Below are positions 12,304 to 25,500 of a DNA stretch of 64,000 bases, in pieces. Every line of letters starts with the position of its first letter. Position 1 is the first letter of the stretch. Below the pieces are notes generated by a model. It was not told the origin of the DNA and made no database searches. It saw only the letters and a program-made list of their open reading frames with translations. The position numbers were made by a program, and so were the translations under genes. This stretch comes from Phallusia fumigata (lineage: Eukaryota; Chordata; Ascidiacea; Phlebobranchia; Ascidiidae): the NCBI GenBank assembly GCA_008931825.1, contig QXVZ01005567.1, positions 23,506 through 87,505 on the forward strand, in the 5' to 3' direction.

Positions 12304-12346
12304 TGTTAACAAATTAGGTAGGTTGAGTGCATGTGAAAGCAATACT
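12304..12346 (+). other. PES1 5' UTR exon start with unpaired acceptor
   Basis: CTTTTCATTTTTCTTCAG ends at 12303, so the exon holding the PES1 start codon begins at 12304, 43 nt upstream of the ATG. No clear donor is seen between UCHL3 and this point. It is a candidate spliced-leader acceptor in a UCHL3-PES1 pair. Confidence 0.4.
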
Positions 12347-15300
12347 ATGGGAAGAATAAAGAAAAAGGTAAAAGAAATGATACCAAAAGTATACAAGCAA
12401 TATAATAAATTCTTCATGTTTTTATTTGCAGTATGAAGCTGGAGCTGCGACCCAATATATTTCTCGCAAACAAGCTTGTCGAAAACTGCAACTTTCATTA
12501 GCTGACTTTAGGCGACTGTGTATTCTAAAGGGAATTTATCCACATGAGCCTGTTCACAAAAAAAGGGTAACTGCTGATTTAGTACCACGGTGATTTTCAA
12601 TCTTTTTAGGACCCCTTTAACCGATATCCAGAGCCAAAATCGCTTAGACTCTAATATCTATTGCTACAAATTTATTTTATAAACAAAATTCCTCTCTTGC
12701 AAATACAAAATCCACCCGTCTAGGGGAATTCCCCAGGTCAGAAACATTGTATTAGCACATATAGGATACCATTTTTTGGTTGTCTTTTTATTTTTCTTGA
12801 TCTATTTTATTGTGTGTGTTTTTAGGTGAATAAAGGCAGCACAACTAACAAAACCTTCTACTTTCTCAAAGACATCCAGTTTTTACTCCATGAACCGATC
12901 ATCAATAAATTTCGTGAATACAAGGTACATGAAAGTTTGTGCAAATTATTGTGACTGTGACGTTACATGCTAATTTTAGTATTTTAACGTATGATTGGAC
13001 AAAGCTTTAATATTCAGATTTATGTGAGAAGATTAAAAAAAGCAGAAGCCAGGTTGGAGAAAGGAATTGCCAACCACATCCGAGAAAACAAACCGACATA
13101 TAGAATTGACCATATTGTTCGAGAAAGGTAAGCAAGCTATGATCTGTGGTTCTTTACTTACTGTGTCTTGGAAGTTTTTTCTTTGGACCACCGTAACACA
13201 TCCTAATTTGTTTTAGGTATCCCACCTTCATTGATGCAGTGCGAGATTTGGATGACGCTCTCTGCATGTGTTTTCTCTTTGCCACACTGCCAAAATCTGG
13301 CCGCTTGCATATTCAAACAATTGATCTGTGCAGAAAATTAACTGGTATTGTTATATTTCTATCCCTGGTTTGAAGAACCAATAGCTAAATGCACTAGGGG
13401 TCTACCATCAAACTATTTGCCTAATGCATTTTCACTGGTTCATTTTTTCGATTTTTGAAGTTTGTGACTTCAATTCTGTTAAATTTGGGTTTACCCATCA
13501 GGTTGGAGCATGATTGCTTAAGTTTTTTGCTCACGAAATCACAAGCCACCAAGACAGGATTAGAACCCACAGCCTTGTGAGCACAGGGCATTCACCTTAA
13601 CCACTTGGCCATCTTAGCCACCTTTCTTTGGTTTAAAGGTAGTGAGAATTGAGTAAATTATGTGCATTTTGTTGCAGTGGAGTTCATGCATTTTGTGATC
13701 GCAACTAGATCCCTGAGGAAGGTTTTTGTTTCCATAAAAGGTTTTTATTTCCAAGCGGAAATTATGTCTCAGCCTATCACCTGGATTATACCACACAGCT
13801 TTCCCCACAATGTAAGTTTTTTTTTTAAATTTTTGTGTAAATTGTTTTAATTTTTTATGTGTACCTTAATAAACGTAAATGAATTGCCAAGACATTCAAG
13901 CAAGAGTAGAAATATAGTTGTAAACTACCAGATCTAAACACACCAGCCAAACAATATAGGTTACCCCCTGATAGATTGGCTCGCAACATGAATATTTGAT
14001 TAGAATAAGATTATGAGTTAAGAATAGTGAAAGGTGTTCAGCTGACCGTAAAAATGGCTTAACTTAAAAATAAAAATCCTGAACAAATACATCCAAAACT
14101 CCCCAAAGACTAAAAATGTACAGAAAAGTGTAATGTTTTTTTGTAACAGTGCCATTTTTCAGGAAAAATTTGTTTTTTATTTTAGCATCCAACAGATGTT
14201 GATTTCCGAGTGATGTCAACTTTTACTGAATTCTACACCTCAATGCTTGGTTTTGTTCTGTACAAACTTTACCAGTCACAGAATCTCCATTATCCTCCAA
14301 GGATCTCTCTTCTTTCTAATGTCAGCGTTACTCTTGATGGCACCAACAAGAAGAGAAAGAGAAAAGAGGAAATCCAAAACCTATGTGATGAAAATGAAAA
14401 GAGCTTAGAGGTATTTTATTTCACCTTCATTGTTTTTTAAATTGACCTTTAATTATTTTTAATTGGGAAGATGGAAACTTTTGTGTCTGTTTCCCTATAT
14501 TTTAGAATTCCTAGAAACTGGTATTGTAGACAGATATTGCTTGAGATGCTTTAGCAGTTAGGTATTGTGTTTACATCGTAGACATGAGGCATTGTGCCAA
14601 TACCTTCTATATCATGTCAGTTTTGTTAGATACAAGTTTATGGGCATGAACGGCTAGTCCGGGATCTGGCTAAGTTACAGTTGCGCTACATTGGTTTGGC
14701 AGTGGAAATTAATGGTGGTACACAAGGAGGTGTGTAACTGTTTTAGAACAGCATAATGGGGTCCACTAGGGATGGGCAATTCAGAATAGTTTGCTATTCT
14801 AGAACTATTCTAGAATTGTTAAATCAAATCCAGAATACCAAATCCTATTCTGTTTTTGTTTGATTTTTCCAATGTGAAACAATAAACGTCAAATAATTTA
14901 TTACTAGTAAGTTTACAACAAAACGAGTTTATTGCAGGGCACTACATTTAGGCTTTCCAAATTTGTGCTTATCAGGCGAGAATGAAATGTGGTGGCAGTC
15001 ATAAAACATATGTTGCTCGTACCGACACAAGGATTTTCTGACAATGAACCAACAGGCATATGTCATTAATTTGATCACATGTCAGATTGCTTGGTGTGAT
15101 CATTTCGCCACCCTCATAAAAAACGAACTTTAAATATTTACCAAACATGTTAATGAACTATCTGTGAATGATTCTCACATTGACGATGGAATGAAAAGAA
15201 TATCTGTGCGTGTGTGCATTACGCGAAAACGCACGCAATTGATTGAAAAGTACTTTAGCACGGGTGTGGTAATTGCACAATCGTTGCGTGTGATTGACGA

Positions 15301-18065
15301 ACATTGAACATTTTTACCAAACGAAAACCTGCCAGCGAGTAAAATTATTGCAAACGCGACATTACCCGAATCCTATTTTTGGATTCGGATAGTTCCGGAT
15401 GCGGTATTCTAAAATGCCTGTCCCTAGGGTCCACCAAGACAAAAAGGATAAAAACCACTATTCTAATGTGCCAAACAAACCTAACCAATGTAATCTAAAG
15501 AACTAAAAATCTTGACATTGCATAATGTTCATTTCAGTGCCCTTCAATACAAACAACTGTTTAACAGGATGCAATTCATTTTGACTTTTTGTAATACTAA
15601 CTTATGCCGGTTTTACTGTCCAGTTATTGGTGATGAATACAATTTTGGATCAAAGTCATCCTGATGCACTTAGTTGTTTGATTTGGATACTCATGATCAC
15701 CCTGGGCTAAATGCCAGTGTTTGTTTTGCATATGTTCTTATTCTTAATCTTATTAACAGGTTGTTGCATCACTGAACATGCCATTGGCCCAATTCCAAGA
15801 TGCCGAGGATGAAACAGATGCTGTAGATGAAGATACGGAGGATCTTCTCAAGGAAGGTCTCACCGAGAATGAAGAGGCTCAAAAGAAAAGTGAAGATGAA
15901 ACCAGACAACGAAAGCTCTTCCAAGGTTGCAAGATGTTTTTATCAAGAGAAGTTCCTCGAGAAGCCATGGTCTTTATAATCAGGTACAAAAATAATATTT
16001 TTGGTAAAATCTGTTTGTTTTTTGTTGGTATTTTTTATGAGATTATTCAGTGAAGAGTTGATGTAAATATACAAGAATATTTCTAGCATCAACTTTTTTA
16101 CACCAGATTTTAAGTTAAAATTCGAATGGAAAAGTTATGATTATTTCTCAAACCCCATAAATAAAACTTCAACAAAGCGAATGTTTTTGGTTAGGCCACG
16201 GACATAAAAGCATGTAAAAGAATATTTGTCTTTTAGGAGCTTTGGAGGTGAAGTGTCATGGGATAAAACAGCTGGACTCGGTTCAACATTTCCAGTTGAT
16301 GATGAAAAAATCACACATCAGATTGTTGATAGGCCGATGAATGAAAAACCTTACATTTCAAGGTTTGATTTCTATTTCTTACTTACCCTACATCTGTAAT
16401 TGATCTGTGGTAATGAAAAAACAAGGTTCTGAGTTCTCATCACATAATGGTCTGATCTCATACCAGGTACCTCAAATTTCATGTGTAAAGACCCCTTCCA
16501 GGTTAAGATTATGTTAAAGTTAAATGGCTTGTTTCTATTTTAGCCCAAAACAAAAAGAAAACCATTGAAAGTCATAATATATTTTCAACAGATACTATGT
16601 CCAGCCCCAATGGATATTCGACAGTGTAAATGCAAAGATGCTGTTACCGGTGAAAAGTTACCTTCCTGGTGATGTCCTCCCCCCACATCTTTCACCATTC
16701 GTAAATGAGGAAAATGGGGCTTATGTGCCTCCAGAACGACAGAAAGTGATTGCGCTCCAGCGTGGTGAAGACCCAGGTATGATAACAATTAAAGACTGTC
16801 CGTTTTTGTTTAATTTTCCTATTGTCTATTTTTACGTCATAGTGTAGTGCTGCATAACTTTCAAGTCAAAGTACTAAAGATCACCTTTTTGTATTTTGTT
16901 TCGAACACACCTTACTTCCTGTGTCCTGAAACTATCTGGACAAATTTCTTTTTCTCTCAAACCCCATACTTTCCAGAGATCGAGTTGCACAGTTATGTCC
17001 GGGTTGGTTTGTTTTAGTGATGTTGTGTCGCTACGATTTGTTTCCAAGTAAAATAAACTCAACTCCATTCGCCGTCTATTGCAGTGGCCATTTGTGTTGA
17101 CATATTCTGGTGCAAGAGTAATTGGTCTTGTCTGCTAACTTTTTTGTTTGCAGGGATAAATGCTGAGGAGGATGAACTTTCTGAAGATGAAAGTGAGGAT
17201 GAGGAGGATGAAGCTGGTGAAGCTGATGAAGAACAAAATCAGGAAGCTGTGGAAGAGGTTCGCTATTCATTGTGTGGGATTCAAAACTAATGAATGTGGT
17301 TGATATGTAATTTGCTTTGAAGGAGGACCAGTTGCCTGCAGTAGCGATCACTCCAGGAAAAAGAGATGTGGACAGAAAATTAAACCCTGATCAGGTGAAT
17401 AATATTCAGTGTTTTGTGATGCTTAATAGTAATGCAATTTTAAACGGGCAGCTAGCTCATTTATGATACCACATGTTTTCTTTTTCAAGAAAATATTTTC
17501 CTACCATTTTAATTTTGTATTTTGAATTCAATAAATGGCTTTGGTAATGTAATAAACGTTTTTTTACCACACTTGATCCAAGTAGGTGTTATTCATATCA
17601 TATGACCCACCCCATTTTTGTTGGTTTGTAGCAGTAGAGAATAGATGATATACACAACAACAGTGTTATTATTTCACTTTTATATTAAATTAAGATTGCA
17701 TCCTCCTTTTGGGGTCCGAAAACATTGTAACCCTCATTCAATAGTAGTATTTTGGAAATCCCAAAACATTTTTCCTGTCAACATGTAAACAATATTTTGC
17801 AGATTGCAGCCGAGGAAAAGCGTCTGGCAGTAATGATGATACCAAAGAAACAAAGACGGTTGTATGAGAAAATCAAGTATGGGGAGAGAAGAAAAAAGCG
17901 AGAGGTAAGTTTTGCCTTTTTTTTTCAAAATAATGTTTACTGTTGTTTATTAAAACAATCTTTCTCTGTTTCCAGGCTGAACATCTCGCACAAAAGAGAA
18001 AAGCTATTGATGATGAGAAAAAGGCAACAAGAAAAAAAGAGAAGCGAAGAAAAAGGGCAGCCTGA
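12347..18065 (+). CDS. PES1: Pescadillo homolog, PeBoW ribosome biogenesis factor
   Basis: Nucleolar protein which with BOP1 and WDR12 is required for ITS2 processing and 60S maturation. Fourteen exons: 12347-12367, 12432-12566, 12826-12924, 13018-13127, 13217-13344, 13678-13811, 14186-14410, 15760-15983, 16237-16362, 16592-16776, 17154-17257, 17323-17394, 17803-17904, 17976-18065. They give 584 residues (human 588) with consistent phases. The N-terminal pescadillo domain (about 8-285) includes [20 protein letters not shown] and [13 protein letters not shown]. The BRCT domain (about 335-445) runs from [17 protein letters not shown] through ITHQIVDRP to [19 protein letters not shown]. An acidic tract (about 466-495) and a Lys/Arg-rich C-terminus follow, as in other pescadillos. 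Exon 1 carries only seven codons. AATAAA is 32 nt after the stop. Introns hold a SINE head, a hAT element and a dispersed repeat. Confidence 0.97.
13548..13618 (-). repeat. tRNA-derived SINE head (Ser/Leu-like)
   Basis: On the minus strand the A box TGGCCAAGTGG and B box GGTTCTAATCC lie at tRNA spacing. The flanks GCTAAGA and TCTTGGT can pair along seven positions, with G-U pairs. The anticodon arm region is not a clean stem and the T arm is weak, so I read it as a tRNA-derived SINE head or tRNA relic rather than a working tRNA. It lies in PES1 intron 5. Confidence 0.55.
14767..15426. mobile_element. Non-autonomous hAT element (660 bp) in a PES1 intron
   Basis: The left end reads TAGGGATGGGCAATTCAGAATA; the right end in reverse complement reads TAGGGACAGGCATTTTAGAATA, a terminal inverted repeat with few mismatches. 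The element is flanked by a perfect 8-bp duplication GGGTCCAC at 14759-14766 and 15427-15434. The 8-bp duplication and TAGGGnTGGGCA end are hAT-superfamily hallmarks. No transposase frame is present, so it would need a transposase supplied elsewhere. The perfect duplication suggests a fairly recent insertion. Confidence 0.88.
16984..17063 (+). repeat. Dispersed repeat, copy C
   Basis: Starts GTTGCACAGTTATGTCCGG and ends AATAAACTCAAC, in the PES1 intron before exon 11. It is the third diverged copy of the repeat at 8566 and 10682, same orientation. Confidence 0.5.
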
Positions 18066-19507
18066 GCTTAACCTGGGTGTTGTTGTTCTTTTGCGCAATA
18101 AAGTCCTAATATGTACAAATTACTTGGCACTAAATGGCTTCCAAAACCACTGCAGCAAAGCTGACATCTTGACAGCATATAAATTTCAAGAAACCTGGGC
18201 TGAGCAATATAAACCAGTTCTGTCCTTGACACCAGGGGTTACATAAAAAAATATTGTACTTCAAAGGCAAGAAAACTCACAGTATCAAAAAGGTAAAATC
18301 GATTAATTAAACAAACAAAGAGAAAAAATCAACTACATTTAAATCTCTCGAAGGTGAAAATCGAGTTGTCGTCAAAAGCATCATATCAACCAAGCTGGCT
18401 GAGGTCGAATAAGTTAGTGGTGTGTTATCAAATCTATGCAAAGCAGCTCGAAATGGTTGCAAGCAAAGTTCGGATATATAATGTGAGTTTGGCACAGTGG
18501 TTTTGACACATTGCAGAAAAACGAAAACACGAGAAAAGACACATTACCACATGGTATTAATTTGTTAGGAGGTAGACTATGATGTTGATGTATGACTTAT
18601 TTACCATGTAGATTTTTATTATAGCAGGAAGTGATGTGTTGATGCTAAACAAGGACATCATTTTTTTAAGGGCTACTATAAACTTGGAGCTTATTGGCAT
18701 TTTTTGTTGCCTTATGCAGGAATGTATAACATAGAAAAGAATAAAAAACGCAAAAATAAATGTGAAACAAAATTACAGCTCGCATGTAAGTACATGGCAA
18801 AATCGGAGACAACCAGATTGGCAAAATCAAAAGTTATTGCTTCTCATGTTGTAGGAAAACCTGGTAGGTACTGCATTGCTGGGTTTTCTCATCGAAGTAC
18901 GTTTTAATTCACTGTCTGTAAAACGGAGAAGTACCTCGATTACGGTATTTGAAAAATACCTTGGCAAAATTATCAAAAACATGCCCTAATTATATGTGTG
19001 CTGTTGCATTGGTGTTTTTGTGACTTAGAATGACATCAAACACATCATTTGTGGTTTGTTAATTGCATTGATTACTCACATATTTTTTGCCACTGCACAG
19101 GCATACTGGCGACCTCTGACTCCTGAAAACGATACTTCTTTGCTGTTCGAGCACGGGTTGATACAGTCTTCGATTTTCGCTGGGAACCATTCCTTTTTAA
19201 TCTTGAAAATAAATTTTTGGTCAGAACGCAAGATTTGTCCAGTCAATTGCGGCAAAAATATTTCTTTTAACTCTAAAATGGTTATAAATGTTATGAAAGC
19301 ATTTTTAAATGCTGTTGTATGAAGATGTAAAGCAGTTAAAACTTTTTTATGCTTTTATTAAACAGGTGGTCATCGAAGATCATGTGGTCTGTTAGGAGTC
19401 CAAATATTGGTCATTATAATCACTGTTAACTTAGTTTTACATTTATTTGTTACAACGTCTACAAACTTGCAATTGTTATCTACATGAAGCTTACAAACAA
19501 AGCTGCA
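18066..19507. other. Convergent 3' intergenic region between PES1 and INVS
   Basis: Contains the PES1 poly(A) signal AATAAA at 18097-18102 and a minus-strand AATAAA (TTTATT at 19354-19359) usable by INVS. The rest is AT-rich, and short open frames show no recognisable domain. Confidence 0.5.
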
Positions 19508-22500
19508 TTATCCATCAACACACTTTGTTGTGTTGGAACTTTTCCACTCTTGGGTTTGCACAGCAGTGATTGGATCATGGAGGTGGACAGACTCCATGAA
19601 GTCGTACTCATCTTGAAAGTGGTAACTCTGGGCAACTGCCCGACTTGTTTTGGGCCGTACGGAAGGGGCAGGCACAGTGCGGAACCGGCTTTTTGGTGGC
19701 TTGTGTTCAGTTGGGTAGTACATGTCATGCAGAACTAATGTTTGGCCTGCAAGGGTATTAAGTTGAATTTGTGCGGTTAAATCTAATTATACATGAACAG
19801 AGGATTTACATAATTGTGTTACATAAACCCATCAGGTAAAATGGAAACCTGTGCAACAATGGTCAAGACAAGTTTTTTTGCTTTGACTTAATAGCAAAAA
19901 AACTTTATTTGCCAAAGATATATTGACAAAAATGTATTAATTTGAACAGAAAAGTATTATCAACATGAAAACGAGAAAAGTTTGAATAAATATACTGACA
20001 AAGCCTCTTTTCTTGTGTAACATTAACATGTCCACTCAAAAAGTTAATACATGATGTGTGGAGTTATATTACAATAAATCCATTTTCAACAACAACTTGG
20101 GTTAAACTTAAGACCATGGATTGGAATAAATTTTATGTTTAAAGTCACCAATATTGCCATGAGCAAAACACATACTGGTGTCCCTACCATATATTTTACA
20201 GAGCTGTTCAAGCCTGTCATCTGAGGTGTCAACTTGTGATGCAAAGACCAGTTTGCTCTGTCTGCTTCGATGTTCAGTTTTCGGTCGCAGTTTCTTTATT
20301 TTTCTAACGAACAAAACACAAGCTGAAATTTCATTTACCTTTTTTATAGTCAAAGTGCCGATTGTTTAATTAGAGGTGGTCATTCATGGTGACATCCTAA
20401 AAGTTACCTGGGAATTGTGAAGATTTGTTAACGAGTGAGTGTGTTGTGTGAAAATATGAAGTTGGCGTGCCGTTGTATGAGTGTCACCTTACTGGGGGTC
20501 AGTTGCTTAACTGATGGTAACAGCAACAATATATGTAGAGGTGAACCAAGAGCAAAGAATTTATTTTTCTCTAGTGCCTGGGCTTGCCCTGTTTGGCCCT
20601 CAATTTTTCAAAAACCTCTATGCACCCTTGTGGATGCAGACTAGAGTGCACTGTGCACTCCTGGTGAAGAGCACAGCTGTGGAAAATAAACCGTACAAGG
20701 CAATAACAACACACATACAAGGAGAAAAAAGCTTCTACCAACCTAATCTCAGAAGCGTGGGTAAATAACCCATTATCCAATGATGATTTGCGACTGTCAC
20801 CATTTTCCATCCTTTTGTCGTGAATTTTAACACCACTAGAGGGCATAGGCTCATCGTTCAGTTGGCTGTTGTGACTAGTATGTGGTCGCTTTTTCTTTAA
20901 AACCTTCACTGAAAACTTGGGTTCAGGAAAAGTGTCTGTGTCCTTTGCATTGGGTTCACTTGCAATGTCAGATGATGTTGCAGCAGAGTTAGTATGTACT
21001 CTTGTTACTTGGTATTTAACTGTCTGTGGTCTGGTGGCATTGAATGGTTGAGTTTTGTCCCCGATATTCTTAGTTGTTTCCGAGTCTTGTATTGGTTTGC
21101 TTGGAGGTTTGGTTTTTACTCGTCTCTTTCGCTTCTGTTTTTGCTTGTTGGGATATTTTGCTTCGTAGTACCTGTAAAAAATGCAGGTATTTTTTTCGCA
21201 TGTTGGCTCGGTCATAGAATACGAATTTTAGGGTAGTTATTTGGCGGAGAGGGTGTGGTACTCTTTCGTACTTCCCTTGGGTTAAGTAGATCAGATTTTT
21301 TCACAATGATTTGCCCAACATTTACTTTTAGTCTCACTTCCATTGAATATTTTTCAAAGTTACACTCAGATCAAATGGTTCCATCCAACTGGTTCGAATT
21401 TACGTTGGATGCACAGTAGTTTTATGTGGTGATTCCTTTTTTACCAATGGTTTACCTCCTCCAAGCTCGTTGGATAGTTGTTGCAGCTGCATTTGCCCTT
21501 TTAAAGGCAGATTTACGATTTCTTTGAAGGGTTGAAAGTGCTTTGCGTTCACCAGGTGAAAGATGCATTAAACTTTCGATGTACTCCGAAAACGACAGTT
21601 CGCTGTGAAAATTAACAAAAAACTTAATAATATTTACTGGTTTTTAGGCCAACATTAAGTTTCAAAAGTCATTGTTTACTCTAAATGTCTAGGAAAATGT
21701 TTGTGTTTACCTTTTCGGGTCCAAGTCTGCTGTTGGAAAATCAACTGTTGGGCCATGCAATGATAACAATGGCTCTTCTAAGTTATTCGTATAAGCCAAG
21801 CCAGTAACCCTTTGCATCATAATGTTCTCATTGTTCCCCAAATTCGTGGTTTCATTTGCTTGCATAGTCCTACCACCAGGCTCATTGTTTTCTGTTTTCT
21901 GTTTTCGTTTCTTTTTGTGATCTTTTCGTTTGGTCTGTTTTGGCTCTGAACTGACTGATGGCTTAGTTGCCATTGATTTTCGTTCATTGGGCGCAGGTTC
22001 GCCTTTCAATGATAAATCCATGGCTTTTTGTGCACTATCTGGCAAAGCCTGTTGTGCAGTACCTTCAGTGCTTAAATTTTCGGCCTGGTTTTTCACAGGT
22101 AAGTTTTGGTCAGTAAGATAGTTTTCTTCTAAATGCACATTTGTGTCTTGTGCTTTAAGATGGTTTTCTGTGTTTCCAACCTCCTGTGATGTTGGCAACG
22201 CAGACACAGTGGCAGTGTCCGAAGTTGGTTTTTGCTTGCGTTTCTTTTTGCGCGGCTTTTTGTTAGAAACAGTTTCTTCTGTGGTCTCTTTGGCGCTTGT
22301 GTCAGTGACCGCTTGGGGTGATGTTGCTGGTGGCGAAGGTTGAGAAATTCCAACATCAGACTGATCATTCTCAACAGTCTGCAAAAGTGTAGTTTATTAA
22401 AAAACCATTGCAAATTTCAAATTATTTTCTGTTTTGAAAAACAGACATTGCGATTGAGACCCCGGAAAAGTTCCAGGATTTTAGCCTTCTTTTTCATTCT

Positions 22501-25500
22501 CGACCCCAGGACTATTTTCATTGAAATGCTGGGATTTTAGTAATAGATCTAAAACACAGTAGTGGTGCAATTTGCTTACGTTTGGATAAATGTGTTTGAG
22601 AACATTCTAAAACATTGCTAAATTCCTAAAGATAATCAACTTGTTTTTGTACATAACTATATTACATTGTGACAATGGGATTGATTAAAATGTCTGTGAT
22701 CTTGCCTTATAAAGTTTTAAATTACATCTTGATCCTGAAATCCCAAACCTAATTGTGATGTCTACTTAAACATGTTTCTATTAAGCTATGATTTGAATAT
22801 AGTTCTTTCACCATTACGTTACAACAACAAAAAATTCACTACCTCAGTATCAGGAGTGTTGGGTCTGGAATTGCAGGCAGTCGTTGATGCTTTATCCTTG
22901 GTATCACTCTCAACTATGCTCGGTGGTCTATCTACTTCTGGTGGCTGGGCATCTATATCCTCATGCAAATCAGAGGGCTCTGCCATTTCGTTTGGTAGCA
23001 AATGCCCATCGGTAATAAGCATATCATCTGATGATGGTTCAGCACTTACAACAGGTTTTTGAGGCTGAGATGGTGAAACACTTTTTTCACTCTCTTCTAT
23101 ATGTTGTTCATCGTCTTGCAATGAAACAGTGCTTTTGTTAGATTCAGCTTTATCTCCATCTTGCATAGCTTCATTTTCTTCTTGTTGTGTGATTAACCCA
23201 GAACTTTCAGAATTTTCTGGGCTTTTGTGTCCTGTATCTGAACCCACTGGGGTTTCTTTTTCTGGTGTTGTTTTCCCATTGTTATCTTGAGGTGGTGTTG
23301 ACGGTTCATATTTTTGAATTTTGATTTCTGGGACAATAAATACTGTTGGGTCTTCGTTTTGCTGGCCACGAGTATATGCGGATTCAGAAAACTCACTTGC
23401 ATCTAAAACAAAGACATACATAAAGAAAAGTAATACCAATTTGGTCTTGGTCACTGCAGCAAAAGATGACAAAACAGTTGGCTGAGTTCTGTTGATTATT
23501 GTAAACATTTTGCTGATACAATCATATTTTTAAACAGTAGGGAGCCATGGTGAGTTTTAGGGGATCTCGAGTATACTTTCTAAACTACCTAAATGTTAAT
23601 TTGTTTTTGTTCTAATGTCATACTTTTAAAAAAAATCTTAATTGTATCTTTTAAACTGTTTATCACTGTCTAATGCGAAGGTCACAGAAAATGTTAATAA
23701 ATTAGAAGGGGTCACAGACCAAAAAAGTTCAGAGCAGTTGGTAAAAAACATGTGTTTCTTATTATAGCTTTTGTTATCTTTTTAGGGGGCGGGGGAAAAC
23801 TGTGACTGGGATTGATAGGTAAGAAACAACATTTTGTTATTTTATAATAAGGTTCATGGAATTTTTTTAAATAATTTTTCAGCGAAGTAAAGTTTAAAAC
23901 CAGAAATCTAGTGCACCTATATGATATGTAGCCCTTGCTCCCAAATCAATTTGTATATCCACCTGCTTACAAAAAAACTAATGGTGCTTGGTTAAGGACT
24001 ACTGCAAATAACTTCACACACCTGAAGTAGCTGGGTTTGATGCCGTTTGCTCATATTTCTGAATAACATTGGCAGTTGACTTAATAGTCCTTGCTTGAAA
24101 CAGGTTTTCCTCAGACTGCTCCTGTCTGGAGCCATCGCCAGAATATATGCTGTCTGCAAATGCTGAGTCACCGTTTGGAGATTTAGGAACGATCTCTTCC
24201 GAAACCCCATTCAGGTGGTCGAGGATTTCGGCATTGTTTGGTCGTCGCTTTCCTCTGCAGAAATATATGTAGTAAGAAGATAGCTTGTGGTATTTTAAAG
24301 CTGTAAATGTAAAATGCAAAAAGGCATTTACTTGTTTTTGTTTCGAAGCATTTCATGTTTCATGAGAAGATTTTTCCTCCTTAGGAAGTTTTTGCGGACC
24401 TTCATACATCAAAATGTTTTTTGTCAGAAAAATTTTACTTTTTGAGTATGCACCAATATGTACAGGACAAGAATATATTATGTATACCTGAAAACCTCTG
24501 TAACAAGCTTGTATTCTTGCAGCTGCAATATCTCTTATTGTTTCTGATGACAAGGCACCTGTATGAACATAAGTAACAAAATGAATCAAGATCTAAGTTG
24601 AAGTCATTTGAAAGTAGAAATAAAAACTCGTAGTGCCCTCAGCATTTTGTCTAACACCCCAAATATATTTTCTTGACAATATAAATTGATTGTTTTAAAA
24701 TGTACTTAACACAGGCATCCCACCTTGCTCAATTAAATACTGGGCCACCTCATCCCTTTCATTTAGCAGCGCATGATCAAGAGGAGTTAATCTCTCCTCT
24801 GTGAACTCCATGAGATTGGGAAATGCTGAACATTGAAAGAGAAGTTTTGTGGCATCCAGTTGACCAGACTGTGCTGCCCAATGTAATGCAGACAACCCCT
24901 GTGAACAGAAAAAGATATAAAACTTCAATATTCAGTAAAAATGGATAAACACGGGTTCTTTCACAATGAGCAACAACTGTTAAAATTCATTATGAAATTT
25001 GTAATATCACACATCTATGACATAACAGTAGATCAGTGATTCTGTAACAGTAGAAGTGTGGTCGCCTGTTTTGAGAGCATGTTAGAATGGAATTCTGTTT
25101 GGTGGTCCTCGGAAAAAAATTCGAAGGTAAAGTCGTCCTGGGGCTGAAAATGTTTGAGAAACACTGCAATAGATGTCTCTTTTTTTCAGTGAACTAAAAT
25201 GTTTCTCTTTTTGCTTTTGCAAATATGAGTTTCCCAACAACATTAGTTGATTCTTTACACTAGTTCAAACTTTTGTTTATCATCCTCCAACACACACCGG
25301 AGCACCACCTCACATGTACAGCTGGGCAATAAATAATGCAGACTTTTGTACCTCTTTGTCTTGCAGGTCAACAGTTGCTCCATTTTCCAGCAACAGATTC
25401 ATACAGTTGATGAAGCCACCGAAAGCTGCACAGTGAAGTGGGGACCTCTGGTAGGAATCACGAAGATCAGGGTGAAGACCTAAAATGATTTGCAACACAA

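Noticed and set aside
12588-12760. Possible hAT-type end near CGGTGATTTTCAATCTTTTTAG in PES1 intron 2
   Set aside because: No partner end or target duplication could be identified.
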